This document shows positions 21,722 through 33,430 of a DNA stretch of 64,000 nucleotides, in pieces. A model generated the notes under the pieces. The model was not told the DNA's origin. It made no database searches and saw nothing but the letters and a program-made list of their open reading frames with translations. A program made the position numbers and the translations under genes. Source of the DNA: Syncephalis plumigaleata (Eukaryota > Zoopagomycota > Zoopagomycetes > Zoopagales > Piptocephalidaceae); NCBI GenBank assembly GCA_025201365.1, contig JAIXMF010000013.1, forward strand, positions 620,001 through 684,000, in the 5' to 3' direction. The first letter of the stretch is position 1. Each line of letters begins with the position of its first letter.

Positions 21722-24700
21722 TTAATCTCGAGTACATTCACGTAGTAGAAAGGCGGCAATATCAACGTCACTCCAATAGTTAAAGTGAACCTGTAATCCG
21801 GTCAAGTACTCATTCTCGAGTAAACCCTCCTGTAGACACCAGTCTACCCGTCCGGAATAATTCAGCTGTTCCAATAGCACTCGTGGATCAGCCGACATAC
21901 TCGGTCTAGAGTTTTGTGTCTGTTCAGCACTACTCGTCGTTGTAGTGTCCGCATTATCCGCCTGCTCCTTGGCCTCCTTGGTTAGTGATTTAAAGATACT
22001 TACGGCACGTATACTCGTACGCATCGTGGCAAACATCGTACTGGCCCGGCCTGCAATGCCCGACCCCACTTCTTGCATACCAAGATGCAGTCCGCGTAAT
22101 CCTCCCTTCGTGTATGGAACTGGTTTAGGGACGGTTGCGGCATGACTTGGATCTATCAGTGGTTCCATACGATAAGCGATCGGATCGGCTCGATGATAGA
22201 CGTTGTAGAGATTCTCGACCAATGGTTGAGCCAGTTGCATATGTGGCAATCCATCGGGACCAAGTCGCGTATTGAAGCCTGTTCCTTCACGAGCACTATT
22301 GCCATATGCCTCGTACGCATAATGCATACAACCATTGGGGCCACGCGGTCGTAGCGCGCATCCCTTCAAGAGCAGAAATAGACCGATAGGCGAGCCAAGT
22401 GCAAATAGATTAGTCACGGGAAACTCGAGTTGCGGCAGAGCTGTCCTCGAGGATTTAGCGGTAGCCACCGAGTCAGCAATCGAGCTCTTCTTATTGTGCA
22501 CGGATTTACCACGTTGACTCGCGTGTCCCCTCAATGACATCCAGGCTTCGGCGCGTGATCGTTGCGCGCACAAAATGTCGAATGATAACACCGAACCTAG
22601 CGAGTGCCCAAGTATCGAGATCCGCCCACCGTTAAGTAGGAAATTAGGATTACGCCGTAAGAATAATCGATAGATACGATTCAGCTCTTCAATAAGTGCG
22701 TCATACATTTGACGTCGATATTTAGGTGTCATGTAGAGCAGGACTAGACGAGGAATAACACGTCAATACCGACATTAATTACTAATTATTACATGAATGC
22801 TTACCATCAAGTAGGACATCCGATACGAGTGTTCTAATCGCCGGTATACCACTCAGAGTAATACTCGATAGACTGGGTAGTGAGGCATAGCCACGATTCT
22901 GAGCTGCCAATAAACGACGTTGTGATCTACGCTTCTTACGTCTTTCCTCTTCTGTACATTTACCGTGAGCTACACTGCCGCCAAATAGATCACCATCGCT
23001 ACTTTCATTGTCATCGTCATTGTTGTTGCTCGTTTCTTCTTCATTTACATTCTCTGTTAATGGTTCATCTTCGCTGTCTTCTTCTTCTTCTTCTTCTTCA
23101 CTTGTATCATTGTTAATCCCACCAAACATACCATCGCCTAGTGAGTGTTCACCGCCTGCACCAAATCGAATCTTATATCGCCATTCCACGGGCAATACTT
23201 GAACACCTCGTCCAAGTATTAGATCAGGATCAGTTGGCGCTTTCTTCTGATTGCTTGTACCATTGTAAGAAGCAGCTGTTGTGGTAGGATCCTTCATCAC
23301 TTGTCGCAATACATTGCAATCATTAACAATGCTAACTAAATCGGTCTTTTCTCCTAACTTCTGACCAATCCTACAATGCCATGTTAATAAATTATCACTT
23401 TTTACATTATCATTAGCATAATAATAATAATACTTACCCATGTACTACGAGGATTAAATGTTCAATCTTTCGATCCCGTTTCGCTGAAGATGTCTTACTC
23501 GATCTACTACCACCGCCACCACTACTATCGATGGTAGCGCTATCATCCATAATATCCATGGAGGACAAAGAATAGTCATCGAGTCGATCAATTGGTTCAC
23601 TTGGTGGCGCACCATGTTCGCTCGTTATCGATGCCGTTGTCGATGCTCGTGTGAGCTTGTCTCGCTTGATTTTGTCGTTCTTTTGTGTTAAGCGCTCCAC
23701 TTCATCCCAGCCACGTACCAATTTAATACCACCTAGATTCTCTCCCTTTGTGAATTTAGCAACGATGCTTTCGGCAAAATTGCCACTAAGCAGCCATGCG
23801 CCTCGTGCAGACGTAAATATAACTGATTGTGTTATATAAGGACCTAACAAGGGCCATTTAGGAACGGATGTTGCATTGCCATTTGCTCCTATGGTGACGT
23901 GTCCCGCTGCGACATGAGCATTACCACCCGACGGTGGTGCAGTCGATGATGTTACCATAGAAGTGGGTGGACTAGTCGACAAACTACCCTGAATCGGTGC
24001 CGTAGTAGCCCTTCGCATGGCAGACGAAGTGGTAGAATCCATATCTTGTAGCCATGGTCGATGTTTCCTATCGATCAGTTAATTACTGCTACGATTACAC
24101 ATTACTCCATTTCATCCCGTTCACTTACAAGTAACCATCTTCAAGCTGACGAGTTAGATTCTCCTCACATGGTTCGTATTTATTACCGACAAGTTGGAAC
24201 CACAACGCTCTACGCACCTCATAGGCATTGCCTCGCCAGTACACCGGTCGTAGTAGACGTGCTCGAATATCCACCTCGAACAGCTGATCCTCCTGCACTG
24301 CCACCAATGGTGATCGATCCTCGCTTCGTGCATCAGCTCGTGCAGCCGTGGACTGTTGATAGGCCGCTTCCAGTTCACGTGAATCCTCATTAGAGAACGG
24401 CTCCCAATTGGTGGGGCGTGGTTGTTTGTCCGCCACCGGAGATGGAGCGGCAGCTGAAGCGGCGGCGGCTGCTGCTGCTTGTGCACTAGACTCTGTAACA
24501 TTTGCTGCCACTGCTGCCGCGGCTGCTGCTGCTGCTGTCGCTGTCGTGGTTGAAGGTGAGAACAAGCTAGTGGTTGAAGGTGGCAATGACGAGGGTAATG
24601 ACTCTGTTGAGTTTGTCGTAGTCGCTTTTGTAGTGGCACCGGTGGCTTTGTTCTGTGGCACGCTATGTGCCTGTCCCGAATGTGGTCGCGGTGCATCTGT

Positions 24701-24760
24701 AGCGTAGAACCACCGAGGCAGTACAGCTAGTGGCTGTCCTGACGCTGAACCAAACGACAT
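21722..24760 (-). CDS. DDHD-domain phospholipase A1 (PA-preferring)
   Basis: Exons 24760-24129, 24067-23438, 23370-22805 and 22743-21722; 949 residues in one frame. The N-terminal half has PRWFYATD, NWEPFS..DS..LE.AY and LFEVDIRARLLRPVYWRG, usual in fungal DDHD proteins, interrupted by Ala/Thr-rich linkers. VVHGIGQKLGEK opens the hydrolase part, and GHSLGS (Ser about residue 657) is the nucleophile elbow. The C-terminal DDHD domain begins at LFALGSPIGLF and has conserved Asp and His in HRADPIAYR, RVDWCLQ and LQVHFNYWSDVD. Family members (animal DDHD1/DDHD2/SEC23IP, yeast Ddl1) hydrolyse phosphatidic acid and other phospholipids at organelle membranes. An acidic Glu/Asp stretch lies in exon 3. 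There is no signal peptide. Confidence 0.93.
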
Positions 24761-26154
24761 TAGAGAGGGGAACTAAACGGAATGCCAACAAGAAGAGAAG
24801 TAAGGTGAAATGAACAAGGAATACAGGGTTGTTCTAACCAGTTAACACTTGGTCCTTAACTTTTATTAACAAATATGTTAACACGTTATTGGTGGTTATT
24901 AACTAGATTCTTTATTAATAAATGTGTAGGATTTTGTAATGGAATGTTAATAAATTTGTTGACTTTTATTAATACCTTTCCTTTATCTTTTGTTAATGCT
25001 TCCATTAGTAAGGTTGTTAACTTGTATTCATTTCACTTTCCCCACTATCTCATCTCCCCTTCGTTCGTTTATTTATTCTCTCGTTCAATAATCACGTAAC
25101 TATTACCGTAACACTCATAGACAATAGCAATGCTCGTTAACACACTCTCTCGTCTATTGCTTTTTATTCTTTTATTCGTCCTCTGATCACGCATACACCA
25201 TTACAACTCATGCTTTTCCTCTTACTCCACCTTCGTTTACAGTCATATACAGACTACGCTTAGCTGCAAGCGTATACTACTTGTCTTTGTGTTGTTCTCG
25301 GTCGGTTGTCTTATTCCCGTCTAGTCTGCCGCTTTGCCACTGACTACTTGTCGATTATGTTGATTGTATGTCGCGTACTCGTATTTGTATCGTTACTCGT
25401 CGGCAGCCTCACTCCAATCTGTATATTCTGTCATAAGCACACTTTGCTCTTCACGCTGTGTAGTAATTGGTTCTTTATTCGTTGTCGATCAACGTGGCAT
25501 ATATCCCACTGGGTCTTTCATACTGGTCTATCCTCTATTCAGTTCTCTCTTTCTCGCTCCCTTGTCTACTTGCTTGCGACACTCCCTTGCCCTCACTCGT
25601 GTATTTCTATTATTTCATGTCGTGTCCTTTATTCACGACGTTTGCTTACCGCGTTGCACCACTTTATTCGTGTTGACTTGCTGATCATTGCTTGTAGTAT
25701 GTGGGGACACGTACGCATACGTAACACTCGCGCTATGTATTAGGCACCACACTTGCTTGCCAGCATACAACGTCTCCACTCGCTGCTTTGCATTACTTAC
25801 TCGTGCTTTATACATATATGCAAGTACGCAGTACTCGTGTTAATTACTAGCCAGTGCTTTTGTTCATCTGATTGCGACATGTATACGTAACGAACACTAC
25901 GCCTTCTACTCGTGTGTTGTGAAAGTACGCGTACATACATAATATCCGCGCTAACTACTACCCATTACGTCGCTTAGCACTTTGTATTTGTAGTGGTACT
26001 GTCTGACATTGTATTGCATATTGTAAATGTGCCGAGGAAATCCTATATGATGGCTATATCTTTATTTGCATAGTATATATCAATAGCTAACATGGCACTA
26101 ATAGAGGGTAATAACGGCATTAGTACATCCATTCATTGATCATTAGCATGGTAT
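24761..26154. other. Intergenic, no supported gene
   Basis: Upstream region of the DDHD gene. From about 24840 to 25020 it is dense in TTAAC/TATTAAT words continuing the inverted-repeat terminus at 24822. Later frames (25306-25743) are Ser/Leu/Cys-rich and overlap in several frames, with no motif. I take them as chance frames in CT-rich DNA. Confidence 0.5.
24822..24885 (-). repeat. Inverted-repeat terminus of the TACAG family, copy 2
   Basis: Reads TACAGGGTTGTTCTAACCAG on the plus strand, then GTTAACACTTGGTCCTTAAC and TTTTATTAACAAATA, like the termini at 26155 and 28731. The element body would lie to the right; no right partner was found. Confidence 0.55.
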
Positions 26155-26351
26155 TACAGTGTCATTCCAACCGATTAACATTGTTAGTCATTAACTTTTG
26201 TTCTTATTAATAAATAATCTTGCGCGTTCATTAGCACCATTAATTTTTTAGAAGAGTGTTTATTGATTAATGTGAATAAAGATAACACAATGCAATGTTA
26301 ATCAATAGAGATATTGACAAAATCCATTCTTAGGCAGCTGGATAACCAATG

Positions 26352-26740
26352 CTATGTTTGATAGAAGGATTGAAGAGAGGATTGTACAATTGCCGTACGG
26401 CGTTTGGCGTATATGATGTCTTTAAGTATGGATTGCCATATATAAAAGATGTTTGTATGGTTAGTTGGCTTATCGTCATATATACTTGCCATTCGTGTAC
26501 GGTGGATTTCCCAGAGTGCGCTCACGACTGCAATATGGTTAGTGATACCAGCTTTGAGTGGCTGTGGGTTGTATCGTAGAGTGACGACAGCTTTCCAGTT
26601 GAAGTCGGGAGATGGAGTGGATGTAGGAAGATGGCTATACTGCTCCTGAAGTCCTTAACAATCGGGCATGACCAGAAGGAATGCTCTAGCGTATCGATTG
26701 GATGTTGGCAGGTGATAGTATTAGTGATATTCCAATGGAC
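26352..26740 (-). mobile_element. LINE ORF2 C-terminal relic
   Basis: On the minus strand the segment shows C.HPIDTLEHSFWSCPIVKDF, resembling the zinc-binding zf-RVT end of LINE reverse transcriptases. After one frame slip come ITNHIAVVSALWEIHRTRM and IWQSILKDIIYAKRR, ending at a TAG at 26354-26352. The helical tail with W and H after the zinc motif is typical of LINE ORF2. The reverse transcriptase itself is missing, as expected for a 5'-truncated, decayed copy. Confidence 0.5.
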
Positions 26741-26848
26741 TAATTCATTCTAATCTATTTGAATCATTGATGGTTGTTAATGAACACATTTGTCGTAAGC
26801 AATACATCATATCAGGTAATGTGGCCATAACATTATTTTATTAAATTA

Positions 26849-27382
26849 TCATTTGGCAACATCATCATTTAGAAGAGGCTTGTTTTTCTTTTCATTTAGA
26901 AGAGATTGCTCGCATGGACCCCATGTCCACTTAATAGGGATAACACCCTCCTTAAGATCGCCGATGCGTGCGAATGCGGCTCTCGACATATCAAGCGAGT
27001 GCTCCTCACACTCTCGGCAAGCGTCAATGATTTTCACGACCACCGATCCTTTTGGTCCCTTAACGTGAGCGCATTTGCCGCAGTGTTTTGATATCTCATT
27101 TAAATCATTGTACAAATTCTTATTTATCCCAGCAACCAACGCCCTACGCGGACTGGTCGTTTTGCCTTTGGTACACGCATCCTTGTCTGGCACCATCCAG
27201 GTGGCCTTATTGGCGCGAGTAACAAGACGACGTTGATGATGATTGACATCGTCAAGTGAATTAGTTTTACGCATAGTTGCCCTGCCGACATTGGTAGGAG
27301 TACTTGCAGCATCAATTGTAGTGACCATAAATCCAGTTATGGTGACGGCGAGAGCAACGATAGTTGAGTTGAAGAAACGCAT
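26849..27382 (-). CDS. Secreted RlpA-like double-psi beta-barrel protein
   Basis: Single exon, 177 residues. MRFFNSTIVALAVTITGFMV, then TTIDA, forms a signal peptide of about 25 residues. The C-terminal domain (about residues 80-165) has the DPBB pattern: CG.C..VKGPKGSVVVKIIDACRECEEHSLDMSRAAF.RIGDL..GVIPIKWTW..C. Six cysteines in it can pair. Fungal relatives are small secreted expansin- or barwin-like proteins thought to bind wall polysaccharide or act against other microbes; most have no proven enzyme activity. The middle (residues 25-75) is Thr/Arg-rich and probably a propeptide or linker. The gene lies inside the segment bounded by inverted repeats, next to a LINE relic. Confidence 0.88.
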   Translation of the reverse strand: MRFFNSTIVALAVTITGFMVTTIDAASTPTNVGRATMRKTNSLDDVNHHQRRLVTRANKATWMVPDKDACTKGKTTSPRRALVAGINKNLYNDLNEISKHCGKCAHVKGPKGSVVVKIIDACRECEEHSLDMSRAAFARIGDLKEGVIPIKWTWGPCEQSLLNEKKNKPLLNDDVAK

Positions 27383-28660
27383 ATTGAGATTATAGTTGAG
27401 GGAATTGGACCGCGTTTGAATAAGTTGATGAGTTGTATCGTGTAGATTGCCTAGGCTATTCCAGTAGCTGTTGGACTTGAAGGATGAGTTGACAATATAT
27501 GATTGTGTGTGCGTATGAATGCGAGATGATGGTTACTATGGATAATGACAAAAATTTGCATTGCTTTTATAGTGGATATTGATGAAGGGAGATGGAGCAT
27601 ATTGTCTAGTAATAACTAATGGAATAAGCGCCAAACGATCGTGTAACCCAGTAAAACTACGATATCAAAGTCGCCCAGTCCATTGCAAATTAACTTTGGT
27701 TAGTTTTAATTCTAAGTTAGGCCTAATAATCGTTCTATTCAATGCGTATATGGAGTTCAGCTTGCGTATTAATCGAGGCCTAACCTATTATACCCCATCA
27801 CATTTGGTATGTTTTAGATTGCCAACGCGGGATAAACAATATTGGGTTATATTCCTACATATGTATCGCAAACAAGAAGCGTGATGGTTAGGCTGTCGAC
27901 TTGTTCGCGTACTGCACTTTTCTTTACTTCTAATGGACCATCATGGTTGGCATTGTACAATATCCTATTACCTTGTTAGAGGCGTGTATGCGTGTAATGC
28001 TTGCTAAAACATGCTTACCAAAAAGAAATGATCTAGAACTACAACAGCTTAAGGGTAAACTATCGAATGGGATATTGATTTATACCATTATTATCATAGA
28101 TCTGCATACCAATTGTACAATTGAGAAAGTGGCAAATACGTACTAGGCACGTAAGCATTATCAACTATGCATATGAACAATCAGTGTCGGTAAATAGGCA
28201 ATTCATATCGAATTGTGAATGGTGGTAAACAAGTAAGCGAGGTTGGTGCACCATCATTATCACATGCATGGATACGATTGATGATGCAAAGCGTAAACCA
28301 GCAAGGAGCATTGCCTACCGAAGGAGTAAAACGATATTTATGTTGAACACGCCCTCGGCAACTAACATCTGAAGACAGTATCTAGTGACAAGGCATGCGT
28401 TTATTGTATCACACATGAACTACACGGAAGCAGACAACAAGAGCATGAAACGATCGTTTACACGAATGATTCTTGTTGCAGTATACAATTACTCGTTACT
28501 CAGCCATCTAAGCGGTCCTTCGTCCATGGTGTGACTATCCATTGGCCACTATAATAAATCATGGGATGTGTATGTTGCCAAGTTGGATATGTATTTCCAA
28601 AGTTGTTTAGTTGCTGTCGACAGGTCAATTGGCGACAAATGGCTTTGCTGTTGTTGTTTC
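27383..28660. other. Intergenic between DPBB gene and the right TIR
   Basis: Promoter side of the DPBB gene, then AT-rich DNA with two short plus-strand frames (27579-27884 and 27943-28146) that show no motif I know. No transposase remnant recognised. Confidence 0.45.
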
Positions 28661-28982
28661 TATTGATATTTATTAATAAAAGCTAAAGCTGAAGGATAAC
28701 AATGTTAATCGGTTAGAGGTATAGCCCTGTATTATTCTACAAGTATTCACTTTATATTGTTTGATCTACTAACAAAAGAAATAACCATTCATGGTAATAA
28801 TGGTAATACTGGTGTAATAAGTATCATGTACGATTTTAAATCCATCACACATTTTACACGATCTTTTTTTCTTTTACGATCTCTTATTGCTTCTTTGTCG
28901 GAATCTTGTCGCTTTGATTCATACTACTCTTGACACTGAATCACGTCCTTGTCCTGTCTTCGTGTCTAATTAATTGTTCAAT

Positions 28983-29738
28983 ATGCTGTCGTTGGTTGGT
29001 ACAGCTAGGAAATCACCGCTGTTACTTGCGAGTGTTGCAACTACCGCGTGTCGTCACTCGCATATTGGTCGTACGCCTGTGAGATACGGCAAGGAGGTGA
29101 CGTTCGAGCATCAACCGCCTACTGGTCCTGTAGGTGCATTCGGTGCTGCTGGCACGCTTAAAGTTATCGGTCCACTAGGCAATATGTCCGTGGCGATACA
29201 ACCGTTTGTCTCGTTAGATTTACAACCGACCACTAATAATGAACCGGTTGCCACCATTACTGCCACGGGTATTCAGCAGCATGCTAAAAAGAATAACGCC
29301 ACTGCCGCTGCCACTAGTGAGGATGCCGACTTTCTACTTACTGTACGCGTCGATGATGACACTAAGAAACAGCAGCGTGCAATGTGGGGTACTACGCGTG
29401 CCTTGATTGCCAATGCGGTAAACGATGTCACCGAGGGTTATCGACTTCCCCTTCGTATGGTGGGTGTAGGTTATCGTGCCAGTCTAGAACAGGATGGACG
29501 TGTACTAGGATTGAAGCTAGGCTACTCGCATCCCATTGAAATGCCACTACCGCAAGGTGTAACGGCATCGGTGCCTAATCCCACGCGTATTGTACTATCA
29601 GGCGTAGATCGTCAACTTGTCTCGCAATTTGCCGCTGCTATACGACGCTGGCGTATACCTGAACCATACAAGCAGAAAGGTATATTTGTGGGTGACGAGA
29701 CAATTCGTAAGAAGGATATTAAGAAGAGTAAGAAATAA
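28983..29738 (+). CDS. MRPL6: Mitochondrial large-subunit ribosomal protein uL6m
   Basis: Single exon, 251 residues from the ATG at 28983. The N-terminus (MLSLVGTARKSPLLLASVAT, then TACRHSH) is basic and hydroxylated, fitting a mitochondrial presequence. The body has two uL6 domains: LKVIGPLGNMSVAIQPFVSL early, and LPLRMVGVGYRASLEQDGR, LKLGYSHP, IVLSGVDRQLVSQFAAAIRR late. The signature C-terminus PEPYKQKGIFVGDETIRKK contacts 23S-type rRNA. A non-conserved Ala/Thr-rich insert sits around residues 95-115. It is convergent with the MADS gene; AATAAATAAA lies just beyond the stop codon. Confidence 0.93.
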   Translation: MLSLVGTARKSPLLLASVATTACRHSHIGRTPVRYGKEVTFEHQPPTGPVGAFGAAGTLKVIGPLGNMSVAIQPFVSLDLQPTTNNEPVATITATGIQQHAKKNNATAAATSEDADFLLTVRVDDDTKKQQRAMWGTTRALIANAVNDVTEGYRLPLRMVGVGYRASLEQDGRVLGLKLGYSHPIEMPLPQGVTASVPNPTRIVLSGVDRQLVSQFAAAIRRWRIPEPYKQKGIFVGDETIRKKDIKKSKK

Positions 29739-30548
29739 GAAGCATCTATATTATATAGCAATAATAATAACAATAATAACAACGAATAAATAAAAAAAAC
29801 GAGATCGTTCATATTCGCGTTAATGAGCAGCTTGATGATAAACACTCTATTTACATATGACAATGATTACATTTGTATTTGGATAAATAAAGATTATTAC
29901 TAAATGTATTTTAATCGCGAATAAGATGTGCATATTACAAAAGTCCTACGTCTTAAATATTGACAACAGTGCGTGTAGGGGCACAGCAATAAGAATATAT
30001 ATATTCCGGGTCAATGGAACATACATATAAAGGTCGATAGATAGTTAGATAGATAGTTAGATAAAAGCGTGAATGAATGAGTGAGTGAGTGAGGAAAAGA
30101 AGATGATGCCAAATCTAATAGTGTAGGTGTATATAATAAGAAGGAACGCGCGCTAAGAAGAGAATCCTCTTCCATATAAATCGGGCGCAAGTGCAAAGGA
30201 TCATCAAGAAAGGTGGAGAAAGAAGGAAAGAGAGAAGAAGAGGGAAATAATAAAGAGTGCAGCGTAAAAGTAGTAATAGAAGGAAGCTGATGATAGGGAC
30301 AACACACAATGAAACGAACGAGTAAACCTAAAGAAATACGCAAAAAGAAGAGGTCATATGCTTGAGGGTTGATGAATACACAACATATACGCCATTATTG
30401 ATCTATCCTATGTGCGTGTATGTGTGTATACATCGAGCATAATAATAATATCGGTAATGAATAAAGGAGTTACTACTTTAAAAGCTAGTATGACGTAATG
30501 CAATCGAACACAATCACATCATCCACATCAATCAATCAACTATCATAG
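29739..30548. other. Convergent intergenic region
   Basis: 3' ends of uL6m and the MADS gene face each other. It contains AATAAA-type signals near 29787 and 29886 and a short (GAGT)n tract at 30079-30093. Nothing else seen. Confidence 0.6.
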
Positions 30549-31658
30549 TTAATTCCTGTTGAAAGGAAAAGATGCCGATGATGTTGATGATGTTGCTGAT
30601 GATGATGGCATGTTCGATGCACCACTGCCAGCCAACACATGGCGATCGTCCATATCTGTGCATCAAAATGAAGCATAATATTACGCCACTGTAAAATAAT
30701 ATTACTGCGAAGTAGAAGAGGACATACCAAGAGGATGGGACTGCGACGAGGATTGAGTCGTGTAGTTACCCGATCCATGAGGATGACCGCCGTTATTCCA
30801 GTATGGAGCATAGACGGAAGCGGCTGCTGCTGCCGATGTGCCATAATGAGCTGACTGAGGTGTGGGCGTGTAGGGACCAACAGGCGAGTATGAGTTGGCC
30901 ACCGCGCCATACTGCTGAGCAATAGCGGCGTTCATGGGAGCGCTAGAATAGCTCACGCTGGTTGGTTGTGGGGCATAGCCGAGATTTGCTAAACCCAATG
31001 GGTAGCCAGGTTGAGCCGAGATACCAGATGCGTGTTGTTGCTTGTGGGGATCGCCACCGACGGGTGGTGGGCTGTAAAGACCGGCTGCGGCGGCAGCAGC
31101 AGCAGCAGCGGCCGCTGTCATATCACCATGAGGATCGGAGATCGCGTTATGATCCTGTGGATAGCCAGGGGTTTGAGGACCACCACGTAGTGAGGTTGGA
31201 CTAGCGCTAACCGATGATTGCGCATTATCCGGTAGAGGATCGGGTGCGTTCAAGCAAGCCTGGATCAAGTTCTTGCCTTCCGGTTTGGTAACAATCGGTT
31301 GCAACTTTGGTGTAGTGAATGTGTACACGAGACCGGTCTCAGACACGACCAACAGCAACACTTGTGTGCCGGTAAGCGTGCTCAACTCGTAGGCCTTCTT
31401 CATGATACCGGCTTTACGCTTGCTGAAGGTGATGTGACGACGGCTCTTGTCCTCAATGTATTCGATCTTGATCTTGCGGCGTCCAGCGCGCTTATCACGA
31501 CCCGGAGTGGCGGCACCGCCGTCAGAGTCCGAGTCTTCGGCTGCATTGGTGTCTTCGAAGGCACGCTTAGAGGGTGTTCGGCTGTTGCTAACCGAGGAAT
31601 CGGCTTCACTAAGGGCTGGACTGGGTGCGGCCATGTTGGATGACATAAGATTGCTCAT
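30549..31658 (-). CDS. MCM1: MADS-box transcription factor, SRF/Mcm1 type
   Basis: Exons 31658-30728 and 30655-30549, with an intron GTATGT...CAG; 345 residues. The MADS box lies at about residues 58-115 (GRRKIKIEYIEDKSRRHITF, SKRKAGIMKKAYELSTLTGT), followed by the SAM extension QVLLLVVSETGLVYTFTTPK and EGKNLIQACLNAPD; both match the Mcm1/SRF subfamily rather than the MEF2 type. The N-terminus is acidic and Ser-rich (EDSDSDGG). The C-terminal half is Pro/Tyr/Gln/Ala-rich with a 12-residue alanine run, as in activation regions. As a homodimer it would bind CArG-type sites with cofactors. The start at 31658 is my choice; the frame stays open upstream with another ATG at 31814. Confidence 0.93.
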
Positions 31659-33396
31659 AGTAGCGGGAAAGTTATTGAAAGCTAGCGGTAGTAAAGAAGA
31701 GGTCGCCGATGGTAATGATGTTGTGACAGTTGAAGAAGGCTGTAAGAAAGGAAAAGAATGTTGGTTAGTATCGGAATTGAGAATGGGCGGGGTTAATGGA
31801 AGCGCACTGTGCATCGCGCAATCCGTGTTTAGCAAGCAAACAAATAAAGAAATCAAGAAAGAGACCAAGAAAGAAAGAATGTAACAATAGAAAAGATCAA
31901 GAAAGTAAGCACTAGGCTTTAACCGCACAAGAAAGCTATAAATGTAAAAAGCAAGCGAGACAGTCGTGGTAAGTCCAACTTTAAATGCCCATTCAAGCAT
32001 GGCAATACGCGTATACTACGGGATAGAGGGAGGGATGAAGGGATGGAGGGAGGGGTAGAGGGTAGTATGTATGTGCACGTACAGGTACACAAAGAAACTC
32101 TGTACCAAAATAGAGAGCATACCATTCTCGATAAAATTAGCATGCTATTAGTCTAGAATAGCTACTAAACAGGAATACAAATGAATGGTCGGCCAACGGG
32201 GGAAAACAGTGTGCCGCCTTGAGCCCCTCTTTATCCCTGCAATGCTCTTAAATATTACCCGATTGGGAAAGGGAGGAGGTCGATCATCCTACAGTTTCGG
32301 TAGTTCCGCTGGCCATTTACGACAAATGGCTTAGTATCGCGTATCAATTGAGTAAGAGATTGACAAATATAGCCAGGCCATTTACATGCATGCCATGCAG
32401 ACTAGTAGTGTTGGCTGCCAAGCTATAATTACATCAAAAATGATATACGCAATGTTTACAGCGATGTTTCAAGGGATAAAACGGCAAAAATAGCGCGATA
32501 TATAAGCCATCGAAACTAATAAGCATCAGCTCAAAATAGCCGATACAAATTCGTAACTATTCATCATTTGTCCGTGCAAGCACGTCTCATATCCCGTGGA
32601 GATGAAGCAAATTGAAAACCGTTTGGCATGAACAAGACGGCTATTCCTTTTCCTTCTTCCATTCACACGTGCAGATAGGAAAGTAGGAGAATGTGATAGA
32701 TAATAGAAACAGGTAACAGAAGGGAGAAGAAAGAGAAAAAAACACGGATATCATCAAACGTATTATCGAAGGCAATGGAATGTGTTTTGATACCGCGTGG
32801 CATGATTGATGCCATATCCTCATCACTCATATCACACATAACTGCAGGAGACTGCACACCAATCAACGGATCTCTATACGTGTGCACATATGGCCACATT
32901 ATCATCATAGAGAGAGGAAGGGAGAAAGAGAAAGAGTCTAGACTTGCAAACGGGTCAAACGATAAAACAAAACATGAAAATCAATAGAAGCATCGTGATA
33001 CTACTATTGTATGATCAACTGTTACTTACTTACTCACTCAAAGTAGAGGAAGCACAATATGATATACTACCGAGTATTCGCTGTATATGTGTTATGGCTG
33101 AGCTACTATCTTCTAATTGACTGACTGACTGACTAGCTATTACTAATCGTTTACGTTTGATCAATATAATAACCGCAGCTGCACACACAAGTGATAATAC
33201 TAATGTCGTATTAGTAATAAATCGGTCACTTTGTAAATCAATGCTTTAGAACGATATTTGTATATGTATATATCTCGTCGTAATATCCAAAAGCTATGAC
33301 AGTGACAGTGACAGTGGTGGGAATGTGACCAATGTAAAAGATGAGTAGCTACTGACAAGTGGTTGACAGTAATGCAGCAGGCGTAGTAGCAGTAGT

Positions 33397-33430
<34 letters not shown>
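33397..33430. repeat. (GTA)n microsatellite
   Basis: Thirty-four bases of perfect GTA/TAG repeat inside the long gene-poor region. Confidence 0.9.

Larger units (their letters stand above)
26155..28731. mobile_element. Candidate TIR-bounded segment enclosing the DPBB gene
   Basis: The left end (26155) and the inverted right end (28731) share TACAG(T/G)G, a perfect 18-mer AACCGATTAACATTGTTA and TATTAATAAATA. TA at both outer edges suits Tc1/mariner-type integration. Inside lie a LINE tail relic and the secreted DPBB gene. I found no transposase, so this could be a non-autonomous element with captured DNA, or two unrelated insertions that happen to face each other. Confidence 0.45.

Noticed and set aside
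24408-24707. Ala/Val-rich plus-strand frame
   Set aside because: Mirror of the Ala/Thr repeats in exon 1 of the DDHD gene.
25306-25743. 145-residue plus-strand frame
   Set aside because: Three overlapping frames of similar length in CT-rich DNA, no domain, no consistent codon bias.
31659-32000. N-terminal extension of the MADS protein with membrane segments
   Set aside because: The extra Leu/Phe-rich sequence upstream of the chosen ATG looks like translated leader DNA and is absent from Mcm1-type proteins.
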